64,000 nucleotides of DNA from G001797105 sp964528155 (GTDB taxonomy: Bacteria > Chloroflexota > Anaerolineae > Anaerolineales > E44-bin32). Below are positions 7,511-16,338 of the stretch, piece by piece (position 1 is the stretch's first letter; each line of letters begins with the position of its first letter). Made by a program: the position numbers and the translations under genes. The notes under the pieces are model-generated. The model searched no databases and was not told where the DNA came from. It worked only from the letters and a program-made list of their open reading frames with translations. The stretch spans positions 43,858 to 107,857 of the forward strand of contig CAZGRL010000001.1 in assembly GCA_964528155.1 (NCBI GenBank), read 5' to 3'.

Positions 7511-8161
7511 TTACGCCTGGATGATCCCCTTCCGAATGGCGTACTTCACAAGCTCTGTGCGAGAGTGCAGATTGAGCTTGCGCATGATGTTCTCACGATG
7601 CCGGGCGACGGTCTTCGGGCTGATCCCAAGAGTCTCAGCGATCTCAACGTTGCTGGCGCCATCGGCCAGATGACCGAGCACCTCTCCCTCGCGTTGCGTC
7701 AGCCCGTCGAGCGCGTTCTCTTCGTGAGAGGTCGACTCCTGACTGAGGTAATCCTTGACCAGGAGCTTGGCCAGGGAGGGGTAGAGGTAGACCTCCCCGC
7801 CTGCGGCAGCTCGGATCGCCGTGAGCAGTTCCTCGGGCGCGGCCCGCTTCGGCACATAGCCACTCGCGCCGGCGTCGAGCATCTTGAAGAAGTACTCTTC
7901 GTCTTCGTGGATGGTCAATGCAACGATGGCGATCTCGGGCCGCAAAGCCTTGACCTGACGAGCGGCGTCGATGCCGGAAAGGTCCGGCAATCCGATATCC
8001 ATCAGGATGACGTCCGGCCGGAGTCGATCGAGGGAATCGAGAGCCTCGCGCGCCGTCCCTGCTTCACCCACGATATCGACATCAGGCTCGTTTTCGAGGA
8101 GCATTCTCAAGCCTGATCGCACGACAGCGTGGTCATCCACCAGCAGAAGACGAATCGCCAT
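7511..8161 (-). CDS. NarL-family response regulator
   Basis: The start at MAIRLLLVDDHAVVRSG is preferred, since the upstream extension is atypical. The 216-aa protein has a receiver domain (phospho-Asp55 in ILMDIGLP, Lys in GYVPKRA) and a LuxR-type helix-turn-helix (LTQREGEVLGHLADGASNVE, SPKTVARHRENIMRKLNLHS). It overlaps the preceding histidine kinase gene by 29 nt, so the two are translationally linked and form a cognate pair. It closes the bc-complex gene series, so its expression may be tied to respiratory gene expression. Confidence 0.95.
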   Translation of the reverse strand: MAIRLLLVDDHAVVRSGLRMLLENEPDVDIVGEAGTAREALDSLDRLRPDVILMDIGLPDLSGIDAARQVKALRPEIAIVALTIHEDEEYFFKMLDAGASGYVPKRAAPEELLTAIRAAAGGEVYLYPSLAKLLVKDYLSQESTSHEENALDGLTQREGEVLGHLADGASNVEIAETLGISPKTVARHRENIMRKLNLHSRTELVKYAIRKGIIQA

Positions 8162-9632
8162 TTTCAGCCTCTGATGCTTGATTATAGGGGATCCTGACTT
8201 CGACGCGTGTCCCGGCGCCGGGAGTGGAATCGACTCGCAGCTGTCCACCAAGCAGACTCGCCCTCTCTTCCATCCCGATCAGCCCCCAGGCCCGCCGGTC
8301 AGGCGTGTCGATCCGATTCTTGTCAAAGCCGCAACCGTCATCCTCCACTTGTAGACCGACAACCTCGTCCGCGTAATCCAGGCGGACCGTCACCTTGTTC
8401 GCCTTGGCATGTTTGATGACATTGGTCAATGCTTCCTGGGCGACGCGAAACACCGTCGTCTTCACGACGGATGGGATCGGCCTCTCCTCGCCGCGCACCT
8501 GCACACTGACCTCGAGAGGAACCCGCGACTGGATCTCGCCAGCATACCAGCGCAGGGCCGCCGGAAGCCCGAGGTCATCCAGGTGGGATGGCCGCAGATC
8601 GGAGATTAACCGCTGAAGTTCGTCCAGGGAGCGCGCCGTCAGACTCTCCAGCTGCCGCAGGTTCTTGACCCCTTTCTCGTTGTCGGTCGGAAGCATCACA
8701 GATATCCCCCGCAGCCCGAGGCCGATCGCCGTCAGTGCCTGGCCGGTCTCATCGTGGAGCTCACGCGCAATCCGTTGCCGTTCGGCCTCTTGAGCCGCGA
8801 CCACGCGGCGCAACAGTTCACCTCTCAGCGCTTCCCTCCGCTGTGCCTCCTCCAGCCTTGCGGATTGCAGCACGGCGATTTGCCTTTGGGTCTCTACCTC
8901 GAACGAACGCAAGAATCGAATGACAAACAGGGCTGCCACAACCGCGGCGACGGCGCGAACGACCTGGACCGGAACGCCGAATGTGGATTGGAACAGTTCT
9001 TGGTTGATTACGTTGGAGGGAAACAACGGGCTGGCCCGACTGAACACCTGTCCGATAAGACCGTACCAGGCAAATGCCACCGCGGCCCATAGACTATCTC
9101 GTCCGAATTGAGCTAGGCCCGCCTGCCGGAAAGCCCGCTGCTGGGCGATCAGCCCAGCCGAGGCGAGTAACGCCGCGGGAAGCCCGAGAACATAGCGCGA
9201 CCACACATCGGCCACATTCCACAGGACGCTCTCGCCTGGATAGCGACCTCGCAGCGCCATCAGGCCGAAGCCCCAGATCGCCGCCATGATCAGAGGAACC
9301 AGGAGGCTGACACGCCGCCACTGCTGCGTGGGAGCCAGGAGAGAGGCGCCGAATGCCCCCAGCGACAGGAATGAAAACGCCAGGATCGCCAGCCTCAAGC
9401 CTTCCCAGGCCAGGCCGCCCGTGAACTGCAACGGCAAGACCTGAAGACTGAGGAACATCTCGAGCCACTCGTGAATCCCATGCAGCAGGCCGAAGCCCGC
9501 CAAAGGTCGTAGGGCGTGCCGCAGCCTCGCATCCGTCCCTCGACCCACTTCGAGGGTGATGGCCAGTCCCATGCTGAAGAACGCGAGACCGTAGAGGAAG
9601 AAGATCAGGGGGATGCCGGAGTCGTAGGACAT
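8133..9632 (-). CDS. Membrane sensor histidine kinase, HisKA_3 type
   Basis: This 499-aa kinase has an N-terminal half with about six membrane helices and no large extracellular loop, a coiled linker (about residues 240-270), a HisKA_3 helix with the phospho-His in RIARELHDETGQALTAIG, and an ATPase domain with N-box AQEALTNVIKHA and DDGCGF. The multi-helix sensor suggests perception of a membrane-associated signal such as quinone state or envelope change, which is inference. It starts 15 nt after the zinc-ribbon protein gene and overlaps its response regulator, making it part of the bc-complex gene series. Confidence 0.93.
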   Translation of the reverse strand: MSYDSGIPLIFFLYGLAFFSMGLAITLEVGRGTDARLRHALRPLAGFGLLHGIHEWLEMFLSLQVLPLQFTGGLAWEGLRLAILAFSFLSLGAFGASLLAPTQQWRRVSLLVPLIMAAIWGFGLMALRGRYPGESVLWNVADVWSRYVLGLPAALLASAGLIAQQRAFRQAGLAQFGRDSLWAAVAFAWYGLIGQVFSRASPLFPSNVINQELFQSTFGVPVQVVRAVAAVVAALFVIRFLRSFEVETQRQIAVLQSARLEEAQRREALRGELLRRVVAAQEAERQRIARELHDETGQALTAIGLGLRGISVMLPTDNEKGVKNLRQLESLTARSLDELQRLISDLRPSHLDDLGLPAALRWYAGEIQSRVPLEVSVQVRGEERPIPSVVKTTVFRVAQEALTNVIKHAKANKVTVRLDYADEVVGLQVEDDGCGFDKNRIDTPDRRAWGLIGMEERASLLGGQLRVDSTPGAGTRVEVRIPYNQASEAENGDSSSAGG

Positions 9633-9647
9633 CTGAGGGCTGCGCGC

Positions 9648-10571
9648 CTACTGACGCAGCGGAACGCCACAACTTCGGCAGAAGCGATCGCTCGCAGCTG
9701 CGCGCCTTCCGCAGTTGTGACAGAACACCGGCGAGGCGTCCATCTCACCCCTCTCCAGATCCGATCGAGAAGCGGGTCGGGACGGGCGCCGCCGTCTTCG
9801 ACCGGCCGCCGGCGACGCCCGTGTCAGCCGGAGGTACCAGGCGCCCCCGGCCGCTACCAGGATGACGCCAAATGCCAACAGGACCCAGGGGATGAACTGA
9901 CGAAGATCCGGCGTGCCTCCCTGCGTCGAATCGGGACTTCCCGGCGGGAGGCTGAGCAAATCTGCCGTCAGATCTGTGCTTGTCTTGACGTACGTGATGT
10001 CGATCTCGGTTCCGGATGTTCCGGAATCTATCCCCAGGTCGGCCGAGTAGTACGTCAGGCCGTCCTGTCCGACGGTTTGAGACTCGGGCGCAGGCGTGAT
10101 CGTCATCTCCTCCGCTCCAATCGGCGCCTGGACCTCATAACTCATGCTCACCACGTTGGACGCGCCCGGATATGAGTATGTGAAACGCCGAAGCTGACCA
10201 TCGAATACCAGCGGGCTGTAGTATTCGACTTGGAGCTGCAGGCTCTCGGTCGTGACGCTGATCAACCCCCACTCACCGCTGACCCCACGAGTGTACTGCG
10301 CATTCACGAGATTCCCCGAGGAGTCGGTCATCGCTACCGCCAACGGATCGCCCACGGAGGCGGGGATCGGAAGCTCCGCCACCGCCGGTAGTTCGGTGGC
10401 CGGATCAAGGCGAACACGATAGATCACCAACATCGAAGGATTGTCGTACTCCGGCCAGAGGGCTACCTGGAACTCAGCGATGGTCGGCGGCGTTTGCGCC
10501 CTCGCCGGAAACGCCGCGACGTGCAGGGTCAACCATGTCAGCAGGATCAGAGCACGCCTTGCGCGACGCAT
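9648..10571 (-). CDS. Exported membrane protein with C-terminal zinc ribbon
   Basis: The ATG at 10571 (just after an in-frame GTG) follows GAGG. The protein has a signal peptide ending near PARAQ, an extracytoplasmic beta-rich domain of about 180 residues, one membrane helix (FIPWVLLAFGVILVAAGGAW), a basic linker and a cytoplasmic zinc ribbon formed by CHNCG and CRSCG. It starts 7 nt after the dihaem cytochrome c gene and precedes the kinase, so it probably works with the cytochromes or in sensing. No named family is recognised beyond the zinc ribbon. It could link an outer signal to a cytoplasmic partner. Confidence 0.8.
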   Translation of the reverse strand: MRRARRALILLTWLTLHVAAFPARAQTPPTIAEFQVALWPEYDNPSMLVIYRVRLDPATELPAVAELPIPASVGDPLAVAMTDSSGNLVNAQYTRGVSGEWGLISVTTESLQLQVEYYSPLVFDGQLRRFTYSYPGASNVVSMSYEVQAPIGAEEMTITPAPESQTVGQDGLTYYSADLGIDSGTSGTEIDITYVKTSTDLTADLLSLPPGSPDSTQGGTPDLRQFIPWVLLAFGVILVAAGGAWYLRLTRASPAAGRRRRRPSRPASRSDLERGEMDASPVFCHNCGRRAAASDRFCRSCGVPLRQ

Positions 10572-10581
10572 CACGCCTCGA

Positions 10582-11364
10582 TCAAGCGCGGCGGTAGTAG
10601 ACGATCATGCCGATTGCGATCAAAACGAGGATCGCCCCCAATACGATCAATCCGGTTACCAGGCTGATCGGCCCGGGCGCGGGCGGGATCGGTGTGGGTG
10701 CAGTCCTGACTGGGCTGAGGGTCAGGATATAGGAGGTCACATCTTCGATCTGCTTCTCGGTCAGCGGCCCGCCATTGCTATTCCCCCACGCGGGCATGGG
10801 CGAACCGCTCACACCATCGCGGATCAAACCGGCGATGTAGACTGCCGGCTGGTTCGCCGGCCATTCCTTCGCCAACGTCCGGCCGATCCGGCCCTGGCCT
10901 TTCTCCCCATGGCACATGACGCAGTTGGCCCGGTAGATGACCGCGCCCGCAGAAGGATCTCCGGCGATGTCCGGCAGGGGGTGAACAACGGGCGGTTGAT
11001 ACGTCGGCAGAGGTGCCAGCGGCTCGGTCCCGCCGAACGCGCCGATGATGTAGGCGGTGATGTCCGCGATGTCTTGGTCGGAGAGCGGTCCACCGTTGGC
11101 CTGACCCCAGGCGGGCATGACGCTTCCGGGGACCCCCTGGCGGATGGTTTGGCTTATCGTCGCCGAGACCTCGATCCCGGGGAAGTTATTCAGGCTCGCA
11201 CCGATCCGCCCCTGCCCGTTCTCACCATGGCAGACGACGCAGTTCTCGACAAACAGTCTTCCGCCCCTTTCTGGATCAGCCGTCGCACCCTGCGCATAAG
11301 CCACTCCGGCGACAAGGACAAGACCGAACGCCACCAATACAGGCAGGGCATAACGCGCGCGCAT
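10582..11364 (-). CDS. Membrane-anchored dihaem cytochrome c
   Basis: The ATG at 11364 follows GGAGGA; a GTG sits one codon earlier. After a cleavable signal peptide come two class I cytochrome c domains, with CVVCHGENGQGR and CVMCHGEKGQGR, each with a likely Met ligand in SVMPAWG and SPMPAWG. The domains are near copies of each other, so the gene arose by internal duplication. A Pro-rich linker and a C-terminal helix (LIVLGAILVLIAIGMIVYY) anchor it to the membrane. It is placed to carry electrons from the Rieske/cytochrome b complex to a terminal acceptor. Confidence 0.93.
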   Translation of the reverse strand: MRARYALPVLVAFGLVLVAGVAYAQGATADPERGGRLFVENCVVCHGENGQGRIGASLNNFPGIEVSATISQTIRQGVPGSVMPAWGQANGGPLSDQDIADITAYIIGAFGGTEPLAPLPTYQPPVVHPLPDIAGDPSAGAVIYRANCVMCHGEKGQGRIGRTLAKEWPANQPAVYIAGLIRDGVSGSPMPAWGNSNGGPLTEKQIEDVTSYILTLSPVRTAPTPIPPAPGPISLVTGLIVLGAILVLIAIGMIVYYRRA

Positions 11365-11482
11365 CACTCTCCTCCAGTTGCCCTCTCGCTGCTATAGCCA
11401 GGCGAGGCCGGGCAGTCCGATTCTACTTTCAAGCTCCAGGCAGGGACAGTGACGTTTCTCCCCGGCCGACAGCTCCAGCAAT

Positions 11483-11516
11483 CGGCGCCGCCGCCTCGTG
11501 CGAAGCGGCGGCGCCG
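11483..11516. terminator. GC-rich 12-bp hairpin between the two cytochrome c genes
   Basis: Perfect arms CGGCGCCGCCGC (11483-11494) and its complement (11505-11516) enclose a 10-nt loop. It lies in the 178-nt gap between the two cytochrome c genes on the minus strand. There is only a weak T-tract (CTTT on the plus side), so it may be a partial terminator or an mRNA-stability hairpin rather than a full stop. Confidence 0.45.
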
Positions 11517-11545
11517 CTTTCATTCCTACACACTGCCTACGGCTT

Positions 11546-12382
11546 TCAGCGGAGTGTTTGCAGGTACGCGATCAAGTCCGCCGCATCTTGGATTGTGAGT
11601 CGCTCTCCGTAGTTGCCCGGCATGATGTTTGGCTCGTATCCCGGCACCACGAATGCGTTCGGCATCACGATTGACTCAAGCAGGTACTGTTCCGCCGAAG
11701 TCGCTTTCCCGGTGTACTCGGGCTGTTCGATTCGCATGGCCGCCCGATCTCCAATGCCGGGCGTATCGCCGCTCGGAAGCCATGCCGGTCCGGTTGCCGC
11801 CAGAATATGACAGCCGACACACCCCAGATTGCCTTCGGTGAGCGCTTTACCTCGATCGGCATCCCCGGGCGGTAGCGGGACCGTGACATCCGTACCCATA
11901 GCGTTCGCCATCGGCGTCGGGGTGGGTCCGGCCGCATCCTGCAGCGCCCTGTCCTGCCAGTTCATGATGTAGGCTACGAGCGAGTTGATCTGGTCATCTC
12001 GGAGTGGTCCTCCGAAATCCTGTGACCACGTCGGCATTCTCTGAGGATAGTTCGTGCCCTCACTCGGCACCGGCCGACCCGAGCTTATCGTCGCCCGAAC
12101 ATAGTCTTGCACAGTCCCGGCGAAATCGATCGCCTTCAACCGATCGCCATTGAACAGATCAGCGGCGTTGATCGCCGGGGCTACGCCCTCAATCCCCTTG
12201 CCCTGGGGCCCATGGCACGGGCGGCAGTTGTTCTCGAAAATCAGTGCGCCGGTTTCAATCTGACGAGCGTCATAGGACGTCGTGAAGTTGGCCATGCGCC
12301 GGGGCTCCCCGACGCCGACAACCGCCAGGACAATGATCGTCGCCGCAACGGCCAGCGCTCCAAGGGCAATCTGCCACTTCAT
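11546..12382 (-). CDS. Dihaem cytochrome c of the bc complex
   Basis: The start lies 3 nt after the cytochrome b stop, with GGAG upstream. The 278-aa protein has an uncleaved N-terminal membrane anchor (MKWQIALGALAVAATIIVLA), a first cytochrome c domain with CRPCHGPQGKG and a second with CVGCH, separated by a Thr/Pro linker. Met residues in RMPTW and in NIMPGNYG are likely axial ligands. Close coupling to Rieske and cytochrome b genes suggests this is the cytochrome c1-like subunit of the complex, replacing a classical c1. Confidence 0.92.
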   Translation of the reverse strand: MKWQIALGALAVAATIIVLAVVGVGEPRRMANFTTSYDARQIETGALIFENNCRPCHGPQGKGIEGVAPAINAADLFNGDRLKAIDFAGTVQDYVRATISSGRPVPSEGTNYPQRMPTWSQDFGGPLRDDQINSLVAYIMNWQDRALQDAAGPTPTPMANAMGTDVTVPLPPGDADRGKALTEGNLGCVGCHILAATGPAWLPSGDTPGIGDRAAMRIEQPEYTGKATSAEQYLLESIVMPNAFVVPGYEPNIMPGNYGERLTIQDAADLIAYLQTLR

Positions 12383-12385
12383 GGA

Positions 12386-13975
12386 TTACTCTCCCTGCCC
12401 GTAGTTGCTGTCGCGATGAAGGAATGCCGTTTGGCTGAACTCATGAGGCTGCGCCGTCGCCGTATCGGTCCAGACAACTCTGAGTGTGACCTTCTTCAAG
12501 TTCGTCTGCCAGTCCTCCACAACCATAATGCCTTGGACATCCTGGCGGTCGGAGCCTTGAACCAGATTGATCTCGTCGTCGAAGGTGTGCAGTAGATCAC
12601 GCATCGCCGGGGTGGGGGCTTGCTGCCAATCGGAGGCCTGATAGCTGCCGAAGATAAGCTGCCCCCATGGCGCCAACCGCAAAGGCCCCGGATGGGTCTG
12701 TGGCAGGAGGGCGGCCACGGCCTCCTGATCCGGCGAAGTCGGCACAGCATAGTGAGGCGTGCCCATGTAGGAGAGCACTGCCAGCGCGATCACGGAAAGC
12801 GCCCCGGCCGAGAGTCCGATCCTGCGATCGCCATAGCGTCGGCTTGGGCCGACCTCCAGGTAGGGCAAGGCGATCAGCAGGCCGACGATGACCGTCGGGA
12901 TGATGACGCCGAACATGACCTTGTCACCCAGCTTAAGCAGCCCTTGCAGCCATAAGAAATACCAGGGGGCCGTCGTATGTAGCGGCGTGACAAGAGGGTT
13001 CGCGTGCGGCTCGAGCGGTGCATGGAACACGAAGGCCGAGTAGGCGACAAGCAGAAATGTCAAACCGCAAACGTACCAAAGCTCGCGCGTCAGTATCGTC
13101 GGCATGAAGTAGGTCCGTGTATCCATGGGAACCTTGCGCGCCGTATCTTCGCCGACGTTCTCCACCCCGGGCGGCAGGCTGTGTCCGTGGATGATGACTT
13201 TGTAGTAGTGCACACCCAGCGCCAGGATCCCGCCCAGAGGGAGCGCGATGACGTGCAACAGGTAGAACCTCAGCAATCCGCCCGCCCCAAATTCCGGCGC
13301 CCCGCGCACGATCAGGTTCAGGTTGCGTCCGACGATCTCCGGCGGCGCGGCTTCAGCCATCGAAGCCCCGATGGTCACGGCCCACAGGCTGAGCTGATCC
13401 CAAGGCAGCAGATATCCCGAGAAAGAAAGAAATAAGGTCACACCAAGCAAGACGACCCCGGTCGCCCAGGTGAACTGACGTGGGAACTTGTATGACCCGG
13501 TGATGAACGTCCGCAGCATGTGCAGCGCCACGACGACCACCATCACCTCGGCGCCGAGCTTGTGCATATCGCGCATCAAGCGACCGAAGGGGACATTGCT
13601 CAATATGTTGAGCATGTTGTCGTAGGCGACGAGCGGTGATGGGGTGTAGTAGATCATCAAGAACACGCCGGTGATGATCTCGAATGCAAAGGCGTAGACG
13701 GAGAGCCAGCCCAGTCGGAAGGTCGGGTACAGACCGTCGACCAGGTTGTGATAATAGGTCGGCTTCATGTGCAGCCAGAAGCCCTCGGAATGGGGCTTGA
13801 GGCGCGGGTTCGGCCGTCCCGGAGGATCGTCGCGCAGCACACCCCTGACGTCGCTGATGTTCAGGCCGGCCGTCACGCGCGTGACGAGGTCATCGGCCTT
13901 CTCGCGCAGGGCGGGCCTCAGGCCTTTGGATTTCACCTCATCGAGAATGGGGATGTGGACACGGAACAAGGCCAT
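12386..13975 (-). CDS. Cytochrome b subunit with fused subunit IV-like region
   Basis: This 529-aa protein begins after GGAGGATAAG. The haem ligands are visible as His138/His152 (DMHKLGAEVM to ALHML) and His241/His256 (LLHVIALPL to GVHYYKV). The second pair has 14 intervening residues, the spacing of b6-type cytochromes, while bc1 has 13. The Qo motif normally PEWY reads APWYFLWLQG. The region after about residue 290 supplies the subunit IV helices, so b6 and subunit IV are fused. A soluble tail of about 110 residues follows the last helix. It oxidises quinol together with the Rieske protein. Confidence 0.95.
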   Translation of the reverse strand: MALFRVHIPILDEVKSKGLRPALREKADDLVTRVTAGLNISDVRGVLRDDPPGRPNPRLKPHSEGFWLHMKPTYYHNLVDGLYPTFRLGWLSVYAFAFEIITGVFLMIYYTPSPLVAYDNMLNILSNVPFGRLMRDMHKLGAEVMVVVVALHMLRTFITGSYKFPRQFTWATGVVLLGVTLFLSFSGYLLPWDQLSLWAVTIGASMAEAAPPEIVGRNLNLIVRGAPEFGAGGLLRFYLLHVIALPLGGILALGVHYYKVIIHGHSLPPGVENVGEDTARKVPMDTRTYFMPTILTRELWYVCGLTFLLVAYSAFVFHAPLEPHANPLVTPLHTTAPWYFLWLQGLLKLGDKVMFGVIIPTVIVGLLIALPYLEVGPSRRYGDRRIGLSAGALSVIALAVLSYMGTPHYAVPTSPDQEAVAALLPQTHPGPLRLAPWGQLIFGSYQASDWQQAPTPAMRDLLHTFDDEINLVQGSDRQDVQGIMVVEDWQTNLKKVTLRVVWTDTATAQPHEFSQTAFLHRDSNYGQGE

Positions 13976-13990
13976 CTTATCCTCCTCGGG

Positions 13991-14626
13991 TCACATCCCG
14001 CCGCCGGGCTTGGAGTTCGGCGCGCCCCGGATCAGGCGCCCGGTGTCGATCTTCAGACTCACCGTCCCGGATGGTGGCCCGACTGCCGTCCCTTCATTGC
14101 TGTTCATCTGCGGCTCCGTTCTGCCCAGGACGTTGCCGGAGCCATCTATCGCCTCGATGATAAACAGGTCCAGATTTCGGCGGGCTGGCCCGTCAACCCG
14201 GGTGCCGGACTTGAGGTACTTCGAGCCATGACACGGGCATTCGAAGCGATCGTTCGTGTCGACCCACTTGTACAGGCAACCCAGGTGAACACAGACTTTG
14301 TACAGGGCTTTCACGCCCGCCTCTTCGGGATAGTCGGACGGCTGACGAGGGTCAGCGAGCGTCTGCGAGCCGATATTGACCAGCCAGAAGCGACCGGCGG
14401 GGAATTCTTGCGGAGGTGTGTCGGGGGGCGGGATCTGATCCACCGGTATGGTGAACACCCCGCCGAATTCCCCTTCGCGGAAGCGAGGTAGCGCGAACCA
14501 TACCGTCGCCCCTCCCGACCCGGCCAGAAAAACCGCTATGGAGATCCCCCACAGATAGTAAAGGAACTCCCGCCGAGTCAGCGGCAAGCTCGCCCCCTGC
14601 TCGGCCGGCGCGACCGCTTCGCTCAT
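13991..14626 (-). CDS. Rieske iron-sulphur protein
   Basis: This 211-aa protein has a Tat-like N-terminus (LTRREFLYYLWGISIAVFLA) that probably remains as an anchor, then a Rieske domain with CVHLGC (ligands Cys112 and His114, disulphide Cys117) and CPCHGS (ligands Cys130 and His133, disulphide Cys132). It has a good ribosome site (GGAGA) and starts the bc gene series, 15 nt before cytochrome b. It takes one electron from quinol at the Qo site and passes it to the cytochrome c subunit. Confidence 0.96.
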   Translation of the reverse strand: MSEAVAPAEQGASLPLTRREFLYYLWGISIAVFLAGSGGATVWFALPRFREGEFGGVFTIPVDQIPPPDTPPQEFPAGRFWLVNIGSQTLADPRQPSDYPEEAGVKALYKVCVHLGCLYKWVDTNDRFECPCHGSKYLKSGTRVDGPARRNLDLFIIEAIDGSGNVLGRTEPQMNSNEGTAVGPPSGTVSLKIDTGRLIRGAPNSKPGGGM

Positions 14627-14866
14627 CTACAATCTCCTATGCTGCAGTCAAGGTTCGGGCATTGCCTGCTCCGACATGCCGAGACAGGCAGGTAGATCCT
14701 TTGGCGAACGTCCTCGATTGAGGCATCGGAGTGGTCAGCCTTCTCCCGTGCATCCGTCGCGCAAGGGGGTCGAGATCGGCGCACGGACAGAGACAGTCCC
14801 GCTGATGTCCAGGGCCCTTCGAGGCATAGCTCCCGACGGCAGGTCAGCTTCGCCGGGAAACGATTA

Positions 14867-14895
14867 TTACTAACATATCTCATCAATGATGTCAA
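14867..14895 (-). promoter_or_regulatory. Strong sigma-70 promoter of the Rieske/cytochrome b operon
   Basis: On the minus strand a perfect TTGACA (14895-14890) is followed after 17 nt by TAGTAA (14872-14867). The predicted start is near 14860, giving a leader of about 230 nt before the Rieske gene. The spacer is AT-rich and contains the small palindrome CATCATTGATG. Confidence 0.65.
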
Positions 14896-15170
14896 TTTAC
14901 CGGGGTTGTCGGCCAGCAAAGTCTATCCGGCGACACGCTGCACGCCACGCCGAAGGTCTGGTCGTCTTGGGGTTGTCGGCCAGCGGGACGGGGTGATGAT
15001 TGCGGCTCGCCTGGAAGGTCTCCGCCCACCGATCAGCTTGTTCCTCGCAGGCGGGTAGGTGACTTGCCATGGTCGGGGTCGGGCGGATTCGACGTTCGCG
15101 TGCGGCGGCCAGCGTGAAGCTGGGCCACACCGTCAATGCATCCGAGGTGAAGCTCCGCACTCCCCACAGG
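14896..15170. other. Divergent intergenic region
   Basis: Between the Rieske promoter and rnd no gene is seen. A 16-nt direct repeat, GGGGTTGTCGGCCAGC, occurs at 14902-14917 and 14969-14984; its meaning is unknown. Confidence 0.4.
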
Positions 15171-15176
15171 TATAAT
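15171..15176 (+). promoter_or_regulatory. -10 box of a leaderless rnd transcript
   Basis: A perfect TATAAT lies only 7 nt before the ATG of the ribonuclease D gene, so transcription should begin at or next to the start codon. No ribosome site is present. The -35 is poor. Confidence 0.6.
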
Positions 15177-15183
15177 TGCCCGC

Positions 15184-16314
15184 ATGAGCCTGCCATCTTT
15201 GCCCCCACCGGTCCTGATCCAGGAGCTACCCGAGCTTGAGTGCCTAGCCGCCAGCATCGGCGGTCAGCGACGCATCGCCGTCGACACGGAGTCGAACAGC
15301 CTATATGCCTACCGCGAGCGCGTCTGCCTGATTCAGTTTTCCACAAAGAGCTCCGACTACCTCATCGATCCTCTGGCTATTCCCGACCTGAGTTGTCTGG
15401 CCCCGATCTTCGCTGATCCGAAGATCGAAAAGGTATTCCACGCCGCCGAATACGATGTGCTGTGCCTCAAACGTGATTTCGGCTTCAAGATGAGCAACCT
15501 CTTCGACACTCGTATCGCCAGCCGCACACTGGGACGGAAGCGATCGGGCCTGGGAGACATCCTTGCCGAGGAATTCCAGGTGGAGATCAACAAACGTTAC
15601 CAGCGGGCGAATTGGGGGAAAAGGCCGTTGAGCCCCGACCTCCTGGGCTACGCCCGTTTGGACACACACTTCCTGCTCCCGCTGCGCGACCGTCTGGCCA
15701 AGGCCTTGCGCTCTGCCGGGCGATGGGAGGAAGCGCGCGAGGCAAGTGAGGCGGTGAAACTCGTCGAACCCGAGTCGGCGAACTTCGACCCGCAGGGATT
15801 CTGGCGCATCGCCCACGCACGCCAGATGAAGCCGGAGCAGGCGGCGATCCTGCGTCAACTCTACTTGTTGCGGGAGAAGTACGCCCGCCGCCTGGATCGC
15901 CCACCCTTCAAGGTCCTAGGGGACAAGACACTCTTCGCCATCGCCCAGGAGATGCCCCGATCGTTGGAGGCCCTGGGCAAGCTCCCCGGCATGACCTCGG
16001 GACAGCTTCGCCGCTACGGTAAGGACGTACTCGAAGCCATCAAACGCGGCCGCAATGGACCGCGCCCAAAGCCACCCTCGAATGCGCGCGTCGAGGAAGT
16101 CGTCATGTCTCGGTATCAGACACTGCGCGAATGGCGCATGCGCGTGGCCAGGACACGCCAGGTCGAGTCCGACATCGTGCTACCGCGTGATCTTGTATGG
16201 GATATCGCCCATCGAGCCCCGCGCGACCGCAAGGCGCTCAAGGAGTTGATGGAGCCCTATGAATGGCGGTTCCGGATGTACGCCGACGACATCCTTCATC
16301 TACTCTGGACCTGA
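15184..16314 (+). CDS. rnd: Ribonuclease D
   Basis: This 376-aa DEDDy exonuclease would trim the 3' ends of tRNA and other small RNAs. The catalytic residues are visible: Asp34 and Glu36 in VDTESNS, Asp91 in HAAEYDVLCLK, and Tyr156 with Asp160 in YARLDTHFLL. The C-terminal half contains HRDC-type helical domains (about 205-290, and a second weaker one to the end). The length matches the family (about 375 aa). It is followed after 24 nt by a beta-CASP nuclease on the same strand, suggesting a small RNA-processing operon. Confidence 0.93.
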   Translation: MSLPSLPPPVLIQELPELECLAASIGGQRRIAVDTESNSLYAYRERVCLIQFSTKSSDYLIDPLAIPDLSCLAPIFADPKIEKVFHAAEYDVLCLKRDFGFKMSNLFDTRIASRTLGRKRSGLGDILAEEFQVEINKRYQRANWGKRPLSPDLLGYARLDTHFLLPLRDRLAKALRSAGRWEEAREASEAVKLVEPESANFDPQGFWRIAHARQMKPEQAAILRQLYLLREKYARRLDRPPFKVLGDKTLFAIAQEMPRSLEALGKLPGMTSGQLRRYGKDVLEAIKRGRNGPRPKPPSNARVEEVVMSRYQTLREWRMRVARTRQVESDIVLPRDLVWDIAHRAPRDRKALKELMEPYEWRFRMYADDILHLLWT

Positions 16315-16338
16315 AAGCCGGTTATTCGGGATGAATCC

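Noticed and set aside
14902..14984. 16-nt direct repeat GGGGTTGTCGGCCAGC
   Set aside because: Only two copies with no associated element, insufficient to call a mobile element or binding array.
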